Assembly: GCA_026260175.1 (NCBI GenBank)
Contig: JAKCWW010002422.1
Coordinates: 1-31,426, forward strand
Direction: 5' to 3'
Length of the DNA stretch: 31,426 bases
DNA from: Reticulitermes lucifugus
Taxonomy: Eukaryota > Arthropoda > Insecta > Blattodea > Rhinotermitidae
Of the stretch, positions 1-8,769 are shown one piece after another. Position 1 is the first letter of the stretch, and each line of letters begins with the position of its first letter. The notes beneath the pieces were generated by a model that made no database searches, was not told the DNA's origin, and was given only the letters and a program-made list of their open reading frames with translations. The position numbers and the translations under genes are program-made.

Positions 1-68
1 TAATTGAGTCAATTATCATACTGAACAGAGTTGCAGACAGTGGATCTCCTTGTTTCACCCCAACTAGA
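1..68 (-). pseudogene. LINE reverse transcriptase fragment
   Basis: The reverse complement reads GVKQGDPLSATLFSMI and on to the window edge without a stop. This is the conserved GxxQGDPLSxxLF block of non-LTR retrotransposon reverse transcriptases, in the palm domain just before the catalytic YADD motif, which would lie beyond the left edge. It is the 3' side of a minus-strand element whose upstream part should continue rightward. Instead the frame breaks at about position 65, where a 31-bp minisatellite begins. So this is a truncated or disrupted copy. Seen directly: the motif. Known: the RT family. Inferred: LINE, clade not resolved. Confidence 0.8.
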
Positions 69-600
69 GCTCACACGACATGAATATTCTGCTACTAGAG
101 CTCACACGACATGAATATTCTGCTACTGGAGCTCACGCGACATGAATATTCTGCTACTGGAGCTCACACGATATGAATATTCTGCTAGTAGAGTTCACAC
201 GACATGAATATTCTGCTACTAGCGCTCACACGACATGAATATTCTGTTACTAGAGCTTACACGACATGAATATTCTGCTACTAGAGCTCACACGACGTAA
301 ATAAACTGCTACTAGAGCTCACACGACATGAATAAACTGTTACTAGAGCTCACACGACATGAATATTCATTCTGCTACTAGAGCTCACACGACATGAATA
401 TTCTGCTACTAGAGCTCACGCTACAAGAATATTGCGCTATTAGAGCTCACGCAACGTGATTTTAGTACTACAACTCACACAACTACTGGAAGTCACAAGA
501 CGTATTTTACTACTATAACTCAGACAACATTAAATTTATGCCATTACTGACACGACATCAATACTTTGCTACTAGAAATAACACAACTTGTGTAATTTGT
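63..600. repeat. 31-bp minisatellite
   Basis: A tandem array of a 31-bp unit that starts ACTAGAGCTCACACGACATG and ends AATATTCTGCT. Units begin at 63, 94, 125, 156, 187, 218, 249, 280 and 311 and continue to about 430 with few differences. One unit carries a 4-bp ATTC insertion near 370. From about 430 to 600 the array decays, with units shortened to fragments such as TACTACAACTCAC. The unit contains the palindromes GAGCTC and GAATATTC. The array begins exactly where the reverse-transcriptase frame ends. Confidence 0.95.
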
Positions 601-1040
601 ATTTCCAAAGTTACTGACAAATAAATCTTACAAAAACTTGGTGGGTGTATGTGTTCTGGGTGTAATTCTTCCAGAACAGCCACCAGCTCCTTTGAAGGTG
701 TTAAATGAACTTTCACTGTCCATAAAATGCCGGTCACTTCTTGACTACTGCAGGAAATAATTCTTTCTCAAGCAAGGTTGTGTTCCCTTGAGTTAGTTTA
801 CCAGTAGGTCTACTAACGTTGAGATGGTACAAGCTTCGGAATTGGGAACGACACTCTCGTCGTATAATGTAGGGCCTTAAATTATATCTGGGCAATAACT
901 CTATCGAAAGTGTGCAAAGTTTTTAAGACACAAGTGGAAGTCAAAACTTAAAGCCTCCTGGTTTTTTTATATCATGCTGTTTATAAGTTGGGCATGTGAA
1001 AGTTTCACAGAACTTCACTGCGATATTGCTGAAGGCATAG
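600..1040. other. Unassigned AT-rich stretch
   Basis: No open frame, tRNA-like box or recognisable repeat beyond the decayed tail of the minisatellite at its left edge. Confidence 0.5.
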
Positions 1041-1047
1041 TTATTTG

Positions 1048-1500
1048 TTAATTTAGCCTCAATTTTTGTCGGAAGTGTTCTTCCACTTTTGAACAAGAGC
1101 ACGTCCTCCCGCCCGGTAAAAGTTGTTCTCCCTCTGCAATGCCTCGACTTTGGCGTAATGTTCTCCTCACAGGCACTTTTTCAAAGGACCCAAAGGAAGT
1201 TACGATGTCAGGATTATAGGTTGGATGCGATAACACTCTCCATCCAAAATTTGCTGTAGCCTTTGTGATGTGCAGACTTGTGAAGGCCTAGCCTTGTCGT
1301 CACTGTGGAGCAAAACCTTAGACATGTTTCTTGTGGGACGAACTGGACGAAGGCGAGCATTGTCTTCTTCATGTTTCAATGTAAAAATTCGCATCTGCAG
1401 CCACTCCGCGGTTTATCATTAAGTGCTTTTCGTCCTGTTCCATCGCACCCATCGTCGAAGAATACGTCTGTAGCAGCTGCAACATACACTCTGAGAAATA
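1048..1500 (-). pseudogene. Decayed mariner-like transposase
   Basis: Three minus-strand frames in the right order look like pieces of a mariner/Tc1 DDD/E transposase. At about 1,400-1,430 a DKPRSGC piece resembles the KPRSGRP linker after the DNA-binding helices. At about 1,265-1,345 RPVRPTRNMSKVLLHSDDKARP matches the catalytic-core block that normally reads xLLHDNARPH, here with an extra residue disturbing the DN pair. At about 1,160-1,236 LSHPTYNPDIVTS matches the next block, usually LxHPPYSPDLAPSD, followed by FGSFEKVP where families have DFHLFxxLK. The frame changes between pieces. The span is about 450 bp against roughly 1,050 bp for a full transposase, so the middle is lost. It cannot encode an active enzyme. 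No terminal inverted repeats were found. Confidence 0.65.
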
Positions 1501-2420
1501 TTAAGTGATAAAACGTTCGTGGATGCAAGTCGGTTTCCAAATATCCAAAATATCTCTTACTGCACATTGTTTCAGCCACACGTCAAGTTCTGACTTATCA
1601 GCAAAATCTCTACTACTGCCATCTGTCGAGCGACAAAGTTGCGACTAATCGAATGTTATCGAGAATAATCACGGACTTCATGATGTAGTGGTTATGCCCA
1701 TAACAGGAGAATACACGGAGATAAAAAAAAAGTGGCTTTACTTTCTGACCTTCCATTGTACATTTTAGTGTAAGAGAGAAGCGTTACGGCTTTGGGAAAT
1801 TTATATTTCGCTTTCGGTTTAATTTCGTACGAAAGGAATATTGGAATTAGGCATATGAAACTGTCTGCTACTAACTGCATCTGTTAATTACGCGTGAATA
1901 AAATGCTGTGGTAACGGCTACAAATACACTATGAAACTCTGATCTTACGCCTGGCAAACATAACGTAGTCGGAATCTGTAGTGGCAGTTGTGAACAGAAA
2001 TGAATTTCTAAATTATATCATTCTGTGTGTTTTTCACAGGGCCCGGTATAAGACATCTCTGGGCCAATTGCAAAAATTCATCTGGGGGCCCTACTGACGT
2101 GTAATCTTAAATTGACAGTACATATGGAGCATACATGCAGAACGAGTTTGACAAAACGTCTGAATTACAACCAAAATTTTCGCTCCCCCCCAGTGTGACG
2201 CCCATGCGGCCGCATACATTGCGATAGCTTTAAACCGGACCTGGATGCTGAAGATGTAAATTAAGATCGCCTTCTTGTGTAACGTGACGCCGTTAACTGA
2301 TGGTTCCGAGAAATGTATTGCCTCTATCTTCAAGTTACAAAATATTAGTTCACACATGTTAGGCTACTAATCTCGCTATATGTAAACTTACTGATATCAT
2401 TAAATTTTTCCCAGAACGTC
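1500..2420. other. Unassigned stretch
   Basis: I see no gene or repeat family that I can support here. The open frames are 62-88 codons, without recognisable motifs, and probably occur by chance. Confidence 0.5.
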
Positions 2421-2423
2421 TTG

Positions 2424-2580
2424 TAAAGGTAAAGGTAAATTCATTGCTGTGAAATTTATAGAAGCATGTGAGGGAGTGGAGGTATAGCTCAGAGCATTTT
2501 TAACCTTGTTAATAGGTGGAAAAAGGTAAGTTAGCTTTACAATCCGCCACTTTAACCCCAGGAATAGAGCGCCAAATACA
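2424..2580. repeat. Interspersed SINE-like repeat, diverged copy
   Basis: Begins with an AGGTAAAGGTAAA run. It is followed by GAGGTATAGCTCAGAGC and then CCGCCACTTTAACCCCAGGAATAGAG. The copy near 26.65-26.95 kb has the same order: GGTAAAGG repeats, AGAAGTATAGCTATACGC, then GCTGCCACTTTACCCCAGGG. A third copy of the last part is near 5.02 kb. From memory this belongs to an abundant insect SINE-like family. Orientation is not settled. Confidence 0.5.
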
Positions 2581-2621
2581 CAATGAATTTGATGCTTGTC
2601 GATCAGACAGTTACCATGTAG

Positions 2622-2885
2622 TTGGAGGATAAAGACGTCAACTTAATGAAAAGTTCGGTAATTTGTCAACCAAGTACTACAATATCTAGTCATTTGCAAA
2701 CTTCATTGAGCGGAATGAGACAGACGAGGCAGAGACCTAGAGTACGTAGGCCAACTGGTGAGGCAGGCAGAGACCTAGAGCACGTAGGCCAACTGGTGAG
2801 GCAGGCAGAAGCAGGCAGAGACCTAGAGCACGTAGGCCAACTGGTGAGGCAGGCAGAAGCAGGCAGAGCTGGAATGATATTGTAA
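2622..2885 (+). CDS. Small ORF containing in-frame 16-residue repeats; doubtful gene
   Basis: An 87-codon open frame whose second half is made by a minisatellite. The 48-bp unit is divisible by three, so it encodes a repeated 16-residue block, RDLEHVGQLVRQAEAG. The block would be amphipathic and helix-forming. The opposite strand is also open here, which is expected of a repeat without stops. Nothing upstream looks like a promoter, and I recognise no domain in the first 35 residues. The open frame is most likely a by-product of the repeat. If transcribed it could be a very recent de novo peptide, but nothing in the sequence favours that. Confidence 0.15.
   Translation: MEDKDVNLMKSSVICQPSTTISSHLQTSLSGMRQTRQRPRVRRPTGEAGRDLEHVGQLVRQAEAGRDLEHVGQLVRQAEAGRAGMIL
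2734..2867. repeat. 38/48-bp minisatellite
   Basis: Three units that each begin GACCTAGAG and run through ACGTAGGCCAACTGGTGAGGC. The units start at 2734, 2772 and 2820. The first is 38 bp. The next two are 48 bp because AGCAGGCAGA is duplicated at their end. Units 2 and 3 are identical over their length, so the duplication is recent. Confidence 0.95.
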
Positions 2886-3067
2886 AAAGTTATCGTAGAA
2901 GAATCAGGTGTACATTTGGGCACTGTTGGTCTGCCTTAGGATTGAATTTAAGAGCGAAATAATTTTAACCGTGTAGTAAAACGTTGAGTTAAACGAAAAG
3001 AGGATTTGTCAGCTAGCTAAGTATCTGAAGATTTAACATGGGAGAGGGGGTTTACGGTATTGTGGGA

Positions 3068-3226
3068 CATGACGCCGTGTAGTTTGGTAAATACGTACTA
3101 AGGGTCTGAAGAAAATTTCTGGCTCCATTTTCAGGGCTATCACTCGTCTACGCAGAAGATGGAGAGAGCATCTTCTTCATAAATATTCGTAGGCATATCT
3201 ATATACCCAACTACACGGCGACACAA
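3068..3226. mobile_element. Short inverted-repeat element with decayed hammerhead-like arms
   Basis: The left end, GACGCCGTGTAGTTTGG (3071-3087), is inverted at the right end as CCCAACTACACGGCGACA (3206-3223). Inside the left arm, on the minus strand, CCCTGAAAATGGAG at about 3,130 resembles the CTGANGA-T-stem II start seen at other loci. The right arm has CAGAAGATGGAGAG at about 3,152 on the plus strand in the equivalent place. The GAAA half is lost in both arms. The outer end TGTGTCGCCGTGTGGTCTGG at 21,482 belongs to the same family. I call it an old non-autonomous element. No coding capacity. Confidence 0.5.
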
Positions 3227-3229
3227 CCA

Positions 3230-3660
3230 AGAAGGACCTAATCTCCATTTTCACGGCCATGACAGCCTTAAATATCAATCACTCTACATGGGAGATATTT
3301 TAACTGTAATGTAATATGTTTCAATGAGTGCATTGTTTGGATCCATAGTTTGGTTTCATAGCACATATAGGTAGCCCTGCTTGGTACTGAAAAGAGTTTG
3401 CGACCCCTGATATTGTGGGTGATGGAGCGTGTGTAAACATAAGCTGACTTGAGTTTTGCCATGAATTGGGAGATGTGAGGAATGGGAATGGGTTGTAAAA
3501 GGAGGGTGTTTTATACTAGGGAGAAGAGGAAGCGTCCTATAATAATAGCCTGCCAACAGACTTTATCTGAGCTGGCCTAATAAATGTGTGGAACTGCTTC
3601 AGTTCACGTAGAAAATAACTGAACAAGAGGAAACATCTGTCACTGACTAGGTTTTACAAT
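3230..3660. other. Unassigned stretch
   Basis: Two minus-strand frames of 64-66 codons overlap here. Neither has a recognisable motif, and I see no repeat signature. Confidence 0.5.
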
Positions 3661-3662
3661 AA

Positions 3663-3790
3663 GACTAGCTCAGTCAGGAAAGTAATTGGTTACGGGGTTA
3701 GATTCCCGACAGAGGCACACTTCTCAATCATCTGGGGCCCTCCCAGCCTCTTGACAAAAGGTATCTGGGACAAACCGACGCCTAGAACGA
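3663..3790 (+). repeat. tRNA-like SINE fragment, weak
   Basis: GACTAGCTCAGTCAGG resembles a Pol III A box, and about 30 bp later GGGGTTAGATTCCCG resembles a B box (GGTTCGANTCC) with one change. The following CCTCCCAGCCTCTTGACAAA has no counterpart in the better SINE copies here. It looks like a diverged tRNA-derived head with an unknown body. It is not a functional tRNA gene, because no acceptor stem can be formed. Confidence 0.35.
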
Positions 3791-3859
3791 ACCTGATCTC
3801 CAGTTAGTGCCAAATGTAAAAAAGTGTGGAGCTATAGGCTACACCCTCTTTGGATCTTC

Positions 3860-4600
3860 ATATCTTGATAATTAATTCAGTACACAGAGAAAATTATTTT
3901 TTTAATACGTAGACATACATTTCGCTCTAGATATCAACATTTTCGTAAATGTATCTCTTTGTGGAAGGCATCACTGTGTAAATATTTTTCTTTACCCATA
4001 GGGCTAAATTATGCGAGAGAAGTTTTCCTGTGTAAACTTTTAAAATTTTCCTCACTTGTTAATGAAAATGTCCTACATATCTCGACTCCCTGCATGAAAT
4101 ACTTTGCTGTCTGTATACATTATCCAGAATGCATGGATCAATAACACATACATGTGAAGAATGCTGTATACAGGTTCATCTGTGAAATGCCTTCAACATC
4201 ACGTACGGATAATCTCACTTGAAAGCTAACACACATAGTACATAAATGGGATAATGCAAATTCCAGTTTCACAAAGGAATATGTCATGTACGAAGCACAG
4301 GCATGCATACATACTCTGCCGCTCTGATGGACCCGTACATCTGTCGCTCTACTTTGAGATATGCCTAGTATATACCAGATTCAAGAAAACTTATTCATTT
4401 CTCTACGTTTAAAACATTACAAAATTTAATTCAATCTTCAAAATAAAAGGTGAATGTGAACGAAATATTTCCCCGTGCTCAGTTAAGTATCGCGCCAGGA
4501 AGACGTATGGGGAAGTGGACATAGTTCCACGCATTTTTACCGAACTTCTCGGTAGAATGGTTAGCACTCCTCCTACGTACACGGAAAGTTCTGTTTTCGA
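3860..4600. other. Unassigned AT-rich stretch
   Basis: Nothing recognised. Between about 4,450 and 4,610 short open frames exist on both strands, but none extends the LINE frame that starts at 4,613. Confidence 0.5.
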
Positions 4601-4612
4601 AAGAGGTAGTCT

Positions 4613-4702
4613 GCTCAGGATAGGGACAGGTGGCGGGCTCTTGTGAGTGCGGTAATGAACCTTTGGGTTCCACAAAACGCGGGGAATTTCTTGACTAGCT
4701 GA
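4613..4702 (+). pseudogene. LINE ORF2 C-terminus, 5'-truncated
   Basis: This 30-codon frame reads [17 protein letters not shown], then [12 protein letters not shown] and a TGA at 4700-4702. The pattern LAQDRDxWRxLVxAVMNLRVP is, from memory, the end of the large ORF of an abundant insect non-LTR retrotransposon, downstream of its reverse transcriptase. The copies at 6.2, 11.25 and 24.2 kb share the DRDxW/LAxxRDxW core. Upstream of 4,613 the frame does not continue, so the copy is 5'-truncated, as is usual for LINE insertions. The region after the stop (GACCTGCTAGCTTCTC, AAGGACTCTGCTC) leads into a TTAG microsatellite that probably marks the element's 3' end. Confidence 0.8.
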
Positions 4703-4738
4703 CGACCTGCTAGCTTCTCAAGAAGGACTCTGCTCCGT

Positions 4739-4763
4739 GGAGTTAGTTAGTTAGTTAGTTAGT
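4739..4763 (+). repeat. (TTAG)n at LINE 3' end
   Basis: About six TTAG units directly follow the LINE 3' untranslated region. Several LINE clades end in short tandem repeats instead of poly(A). I take this as the element's natural 3' terminus. It is too short, and of the wrong unit, to be insect telomere (TTAGG). Confidence 0.7.
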
Positions 4764-4871
4764 CTACTGTAATCACTGGGGTTACGCCATGAGCGATTTA
4801 TTCTACAATCTATATTATTCGCTAATGACTCTACCTCGCCGCGGTATGGTCTGAGATACTGACAGCATAGT

Positions 4872-4965
4872 CAACGACAGACAGACAGTCAGATAGACAG
4901 ACAGACAGTCAGACAGACAGACAGAAAGAAAGAAAGACAAGCAAACAAACAAACAAATAAATATG
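4872..4965. repeat. (ACAG)n, (AAAG)n and (AAAC)n compound microsatellite
   Basis: Tetranucleotide runs change in order from ACAG with GTCAG interruptions to AAAG to CAAA and then AAAT, over about 95 bp. Simple repeat only. Confidence 0.95.
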
Positions 4966-5009
4966 CAGGATTCTTAACCTCTGCAGTATTTGAAGTTAAG
5001 TGGTTGGTT

Positions 5010-5150
5010 TCACGGTCTGACCGCTGTACCCCCGGGAAAAGGACCCGGTACGAACAGGAGAGCAGTCTGGTTGGGCCCCAGAGCCATTGTGGACAGAGTG
5101 GCGATCTCTTTCCTGCTCCTGAAGCCTAACACCCACCCGTACGTAGAGTA
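5010..5150. repeat. Interspersed SINE-like repeat, second copy
   Basis: CTGACCGCTGTACCCCCGGGAAAAGGACCCGGTAC followed by TTGGGCCCCAGAGCC matches the 26.79-26.85 kb copy, which has CACCGCTGCCACTTTACCCCAGGGAAAGAGACCCGGTAC followed by GTGGGCCCCAGCGCC. The leading GGTAAAGG part is absent here, so the copy is partial. No open frame of meaning. Confidence 0.6.
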
Positions 5151-5549
5151 GTCTCTGTGACGGCAGAACAATCCCGAGTGTTTACGATTCATGTAACAGA
5201 ACAGAAAACGTAACAGAAGTTAAATAAAATATTGTATTTATTAGTATCATAAAATATTTATGTTTCATTAAACGTTCACGTTAGACAAAATCTGGAAAGG
5301 TTAAATTAAACCAATACAACTACAAGATCAAGACTGCAAGCTGTTTACTCCGTTATGGAGTGCACACTATGCCAAGGCGAACTTTTCTTACAAAATTTCA
5401 TGCGGTTGTGATGGTACACATATAAATGTAATTTCATTGGCGTTCACAAGAAAAGTACGGCCTTACAGGTGCCGCTTTTCCAGAAGTCATCGATGTTTAA
5501 CAGATTATGTGCAGATCTCTTGTATAGAATGTCACCCAGACCGTACAAC

Positions 5550-5935
5550 AAGTATGAAAAGAAGAGGTGTCAATTCATTTACTCTCCTGTGTAAAGTGTG
5601 GCTTTCACTGCTTCGAATTTCACGAAACTCACTCTCATCCAATACATTTTGTGGACGTCTCGTACACCGAATTTTTTCCAAATCGAGCGAAAAATACAGA
5701 AAACACGGACAAAATTTTATTGACGCCCTTAAGTAAAGAGTGGCTTCCTTATACCCACTTTAAAAAAACTCAAATTTACTCGACATTATTACATGTATAT
5801 CTGAAGGATGAATTTTACCTAAATTGGCCAAGAAGTATGGAAAGCAGGGGCAAAAATTTATTTACGTCTATAAGTGAAGTATCACTGTCACTGCGTCGAT
5901 TTACACGAAACGCCCCTCTTATTTACAACTTTTTG
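5550..5935 (+). repeat. Decayed ~141-bp tandem repeat
   Basis: Three related units can be aligned by their landmarks. The block TCATTTACTCTCCTG at about 5,572, TTTATTGACGCCCTTAAG at about 5,718 and TTTATTTACGTCTATAAG at about 5,860 is followed each time by a GTAAAGTGTGGC / TAAAGAGTGGCTT / TGAAGTATCACTG block, at about 5,590, 5,735 and 5,876. CGATTTACACGAAACGCC and CGAATTTCACGAAACTC follow in the outer units. Spacing is about 140-145 bp. Units differ at roughly a quarter of positions by eye. Two open frames of 99 and 123 codons cross the array. They contain no recognised domain and follow from the repeat's composition. Confidence 0.6.
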
Positions 5936-5984
5936 TAAAAAAGAAATTCCTTTAGCGAATGTCGTGTAAATCCGACAAATGATT

Positions 5985-6030
5985 TACTCATTGATATTAC
6001 GTCAAACACAGAGGGACGAACGGACGAACA
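5985..6030 (+). repeat. GACGAAC-type tail after the 141-bp array
   Basis: CAGAGGGACGAACGGACGAAC ends the array region. The same kind of tail, ACGGACGGACGGACGAAAGGAC, is at 13,625-13,650, also after ATTTTCGAAAAAT and CACGAAA-like blocks. The two loci may be members of one old family. Confidence 0.4.
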
Positions 6031-6167
6031 TGGTCTTCACGCAAGGCATTCTTCTTATACTTTATAAAAACCTAAAATGCAACAACTAACCAACTCCATG
6101 AAGCTAAGACCTTTTTGCGAAACTAATAGTTTTTCAACTATTCAATAAATTTCTAGCATTTTATCGG

Positions 6168-6525
6168 TCACGAAGGTTCACTACTGTATTCATAAAAGCA
6201 TTTAACTGGTCCCTGTCCTGGGCATTATGACTCCAATCCACACCCTCCCATGCTGTTCCTTTAAGATCCATTTTAATTTTATCCTTCCATCTACGCCTGG
6301 GTCTTGTAAAGGGTATCCTGCCCCTAGGTTTTCCCACCAACCCTATATGTATTTCCCTTCTCTCCCATGCTAGCCCATGCTTCTTTGATTTTATGTTTCT
6401 TGTGTTTTGGGAGAGGAATAAAGATTACATTATCGGCATTATGCATTCTTAGCAGACCGCTATTTCTTACTGTCTTCTAGGTTCAATTATTTGCCTCAGC
6501 ACTCTGCTCTCGAACACTGTCAGTA
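6168..6525 (-). pseudogene. LINE ORF2 C-terminal region, decayed
   Basis: Read on the minus strand, 6,490-6,525 gives VLTVFESRVLRQI, and after stops and shifts 6,168-6,363 gives VGKPRGRIPFTRPRRRWKDK followed by IKMDLKGTAWEGVDW, AQDRDQLNAFMNTVVNL. This follows the usual order at the end of insect LINE polyproteins: FExKxLRxI, then GRPRRRWxDxIKMDL, then DWxxxAQDRDxWRxxVxxVMNLR. The function in an intact element is the poorly defined C-terminal region after the reverse transcriptase. There are at least two stops and a frame change, so it is dead. It is the longest LINE remnant in the window. Confidence 0.85.
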
Positions 6526-6529
6526 CATG

Positions 6530-7320
6530 TGCAGTTAGTATGAGAAAAGACAAGGATAAACTATAATACTTTGAAATTATTTGTAAACTAACCTTTTACT
6601 GTTTTATAACCCCTAAAATAAAATACAGTATTTCTTAAATAGAACAAAGAGAGAAATAGATAAATCTGTTATTCGTGTGATTTTTAATTATAAACCGGAT
6701 ATATAGGCCTGTATACAACATACATTAGCTCTCCTGAGAGTGTTCTTTTTTTGGACTAAGTTAAATTCTGCTAGTCGAAAAATATCGGGGTAATTTTAGC
6801 ATTACTGTGATAAGTATTTCGACATTTCGCTTACTGAGAATTCCATTTGATAGCTCTAAATGTATCATTTGTCATGCATACAGTTTAATGTAAAACAATT
6901 GCAGATACAAAAAAAGCGGACTATTTTACAATTAGTTTGAATTTTCTCAAATGGAGAATTTCATTGGTGTCGAAATTATTCTGTTATCTTGAGAAATAAG
7001 CTTACGTGTTTACAACGGCACCTCTGTGTGCCTTTGTTCCCCCATTTGATCTTTTGAAACATGTGAAAGATTTTCACGAAATTTTGTAAGAATTATATGT
7101 CTTAATTTTTATATTACTACAGTTGTGAATTATAACATGGCAGTAGTGTAAAATTGTCCTTCAGCGCTCAGTTTCATGGCGATTACTATAACATCTTTTC
7201 GAATTAGGCGTATGAAATTGACTGGTGGAGAGACGAGAGACAAACCTCATATTGTGCATTAAGTATTACTTATAGGACAATAACTGCGAACATGTAGACG
7301 ACGAAAACCTTTGAATTTAT
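6530..7320. other. Unassigned AT-rich stretch
   Basis: High A+T with no frame of note. TTTTCACGAAATTTTGTAAGAA near 7,075 recalls the CACGAAA blocks at 5.6 kb and could be a remote relative, but I could not extend the match. Confidence 0.45.
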
Positions 7321-7323
7321 ATC

Positions 7324-7576
7324 AGGCTCAACAGCCCTTATTGGGCCAGGGCTTCCTCATTATCGAGGCTTCACGATCACATTCAGTTAGACACGCCACA
7401 CTCGGTAGGACTCCTCTGGACGAATGATTAACCCGACTCAGAGACCTCTACCTGACAACACAAAACACTCACAAGAGACAGACATCAATGCCCCCGGCGG
7501 GATTCGAGCCCGCAATCCCAGCAAGCAACCGGCTGCAGACCCACGCCTTAGACCGCGCGGCCACTGGGATCGGCCA
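7324..7576 (-). mobile_element. tRNA-derived SINE, near-complete copy A
   Basis: On the minus strand the element begins GCCGATCCCAGTGGCCGCGC and carries an A box (TGGCCGCGCGGTCTAAGGCG) and a B box (GGGCTCGAATCCCGC), the internal Pol III promoter inherited from a tRNA. The body then runs through GAGGAGTCCTACCGAGTGTG, a GTGATCGTGAAGCCTCGATAATGAGG segment and GGGCTGTTGAGCC. Length is about 250 bp. Copies at 16.6 kb and at the right edge share the head or tail. The GGTCTAAGGCG and variable-arm spacing recall a tRNA-Leu-type ancestor, which is only an inference. It has no protein and would depend on a partner LINE for movement. A frame of 70 codons crosses it by chance. Confidence 0.85.
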
Positions 7577-7579
7577 AAC

Positions 7580-8180
7580 TGTAATAATAGCAATGATAAT
7601 AATAATTATTGCAATAGAAAATTGAGTTCTGCTTAGAAATCTCTGTTACGAACGATTCCGAGAAGCCCTTTGTGCATTAAGCCTCATTGTTACTTACAGT
7701 GACAGCAGTAATCTCCATTTAACAATCCAGCGTGTGTTGCAATATTACTTCATGTCTTTGCATGTAAATGTGTGAGAGAGGTATGTAATATGTTAGCATT
7801 TCTTCCTCGATGTTACGGTCTGACACCTTTTTGATATTAGCAGACTTTACGTACGGAGACTGTTCTGAAAATAGCTTAATCTGCTCCTGGAATCAAAGCA
7901 CATGTTGTTCCCACGTGATTCTATCGTATCTGATTCATAGTGAAAACGTCATTGAAGTAAAGAGCCTCGCCTGTAAACTAGGGGATACACATGTGACCCG
8001 ATTGTCGTGTTTTGAGAAAGATGGGCCTATATCTCTATGTTGTTATTAACGCAAATAGCACTGTTAACTAAGAAATTTCCCCCCAAAATAGTTGTCAATA
8101 ACTTCAGGATTTATAGACAGACGAATACATATTTAATAGGAGTTGGTAAGCCGTTAACTTCGGCTCGGATAAAGCATATC
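7580..8180. other. Unassigned stretch
   Basis: A (AAT)n-like patch at 7,583-7,610 is probably a simple repeat at the SINE's 5' flank. The rest holds no recognisable gene. Confidence 0.45.
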
Positions 8181-8185
8181 CTGGC

Positions 8186-8270
8186 TTCAGTTCCTCTTTT
8201 TCCTCAGTCTTTCCAGGCAAATGTCCATTTAGTACCTCAAATTAGCCCAAGATCGCTTCGTTCCACTGTG
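8186..8270 (+). repeat. SINE body fragment (CCAGGCAAATG family)
   Basis: TTTTTCCTCAGTCTTTCCAGGCAAATGTC, a few bases, then TACCTCAAATTAGCCCAAGATCGCTTCGTTCC. The 22.77-22.85 kb repeat has ATTCAGATTTTCCAGGCAAAGGTC, then ATTTAGATTAGGCCACGATCTCTTCATTCC in the same order. From memory this matches a widespread arthropod SINE body. The tRNA head is not visible at this copy. Confidence 0.55.
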
Positions 8271-8275
8271 TTGGT

Positions 8276-8761
8276 GTGTTGGTATTTAGGAAATATTTTC
8301 AACAAAGACGGACACTTGAGTGTTTACTCAATCACATATTCTATTTCTGCCATCTTCTGTGTCTATCCAAAACTACTTGCCAACAAACACACCAAACATG
8401 TATGACGACAGAAGAGCAAGCCATGTGTCAACAGCAACAAATTGCAAATGAACAGATGCGATTCATTAAATCAGTAGAATATCTTCTCTTTTTTTTAGAG
8501 AGAAGGGCATTGAATACTGATGCGAAAGGAAGTTTGCATTTTTATCCTTTGCGAGTTTTCTTTTACAAAGGAAAGCATTCTCCGAAATTTATTGATTTAT
8601 TTTGGAATCTCATATGTAGTAGTACCATACAAGTTTGCTCCAGCTGTAAAACAACTGACTTATGGAGGTCTCCATTCGAAATTTCCTCCGGGACATTGAC
8701 CGTACTGAATAATTTTTACATTTCGGCAGTCCATCCAGACAGCTTTCAGGACAGAACTTAA
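8276..8761 (+). CDS. Longest ORF in the window, unrecognised; doubtful
   Basis: A 161-codon frame from 8,276 to a TAA at 8,761. Its first 40 codons overlap the end of a SINE-like fragment, so the true start, if any, would be a later ATG. The best candidate begins MTTEEQAMCQQQQIANEQ at about 8,402. The following 120 residues have a short polar, glutamine-rich start, then a mixed segment with two hydrophobic patches (YLLFFLE, then LRVFFY) and four cysteines near CSSTIQVCSSCK. I recognise no family. There is no clear splice or promoter context. It may be chance, or a remnant of a mobile element. Codon use is AT-rich like the surroundings, which argues against a real gene. Confidence 0.2.
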   Translation: MLVFRKYFQQRRTLECLLNHIFYFCHLLCLSKTTCQQTHQTCMTTEEQAMCQQQQIANEQMRFIKSVEYLLFFLERRALNTDAKGSLHFYPLRVFFYKGKHSPKFIDLFWNLICSSTIQVCSSCKTTDLWRSPFEISSGTLTVLNNFYISAVHPDSFQDRT

Positions 8762-8769
8762 ATTAGGGC

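Noticed and set aside
4409-4675. Minus-strand 88-codon frame
   Set aside because: It overlaps, on the opposite strand, the recognised LINE tail and has no motif of its own.
4740-4763. TTAG repeat as an interstitial telomere
   Set aside because: Insect telomeric units are TTAGG. This is TTAG, short, and sits at a LINE 3' end.
7487-7576. Functional tRNA gene
   Set aside because: A and B boxes are present, but acceptor-stem pairing is absent and a SINE body with a shared tail follows. Copies at 16.6 and 31.4 kb confirm an interspersed repeat.
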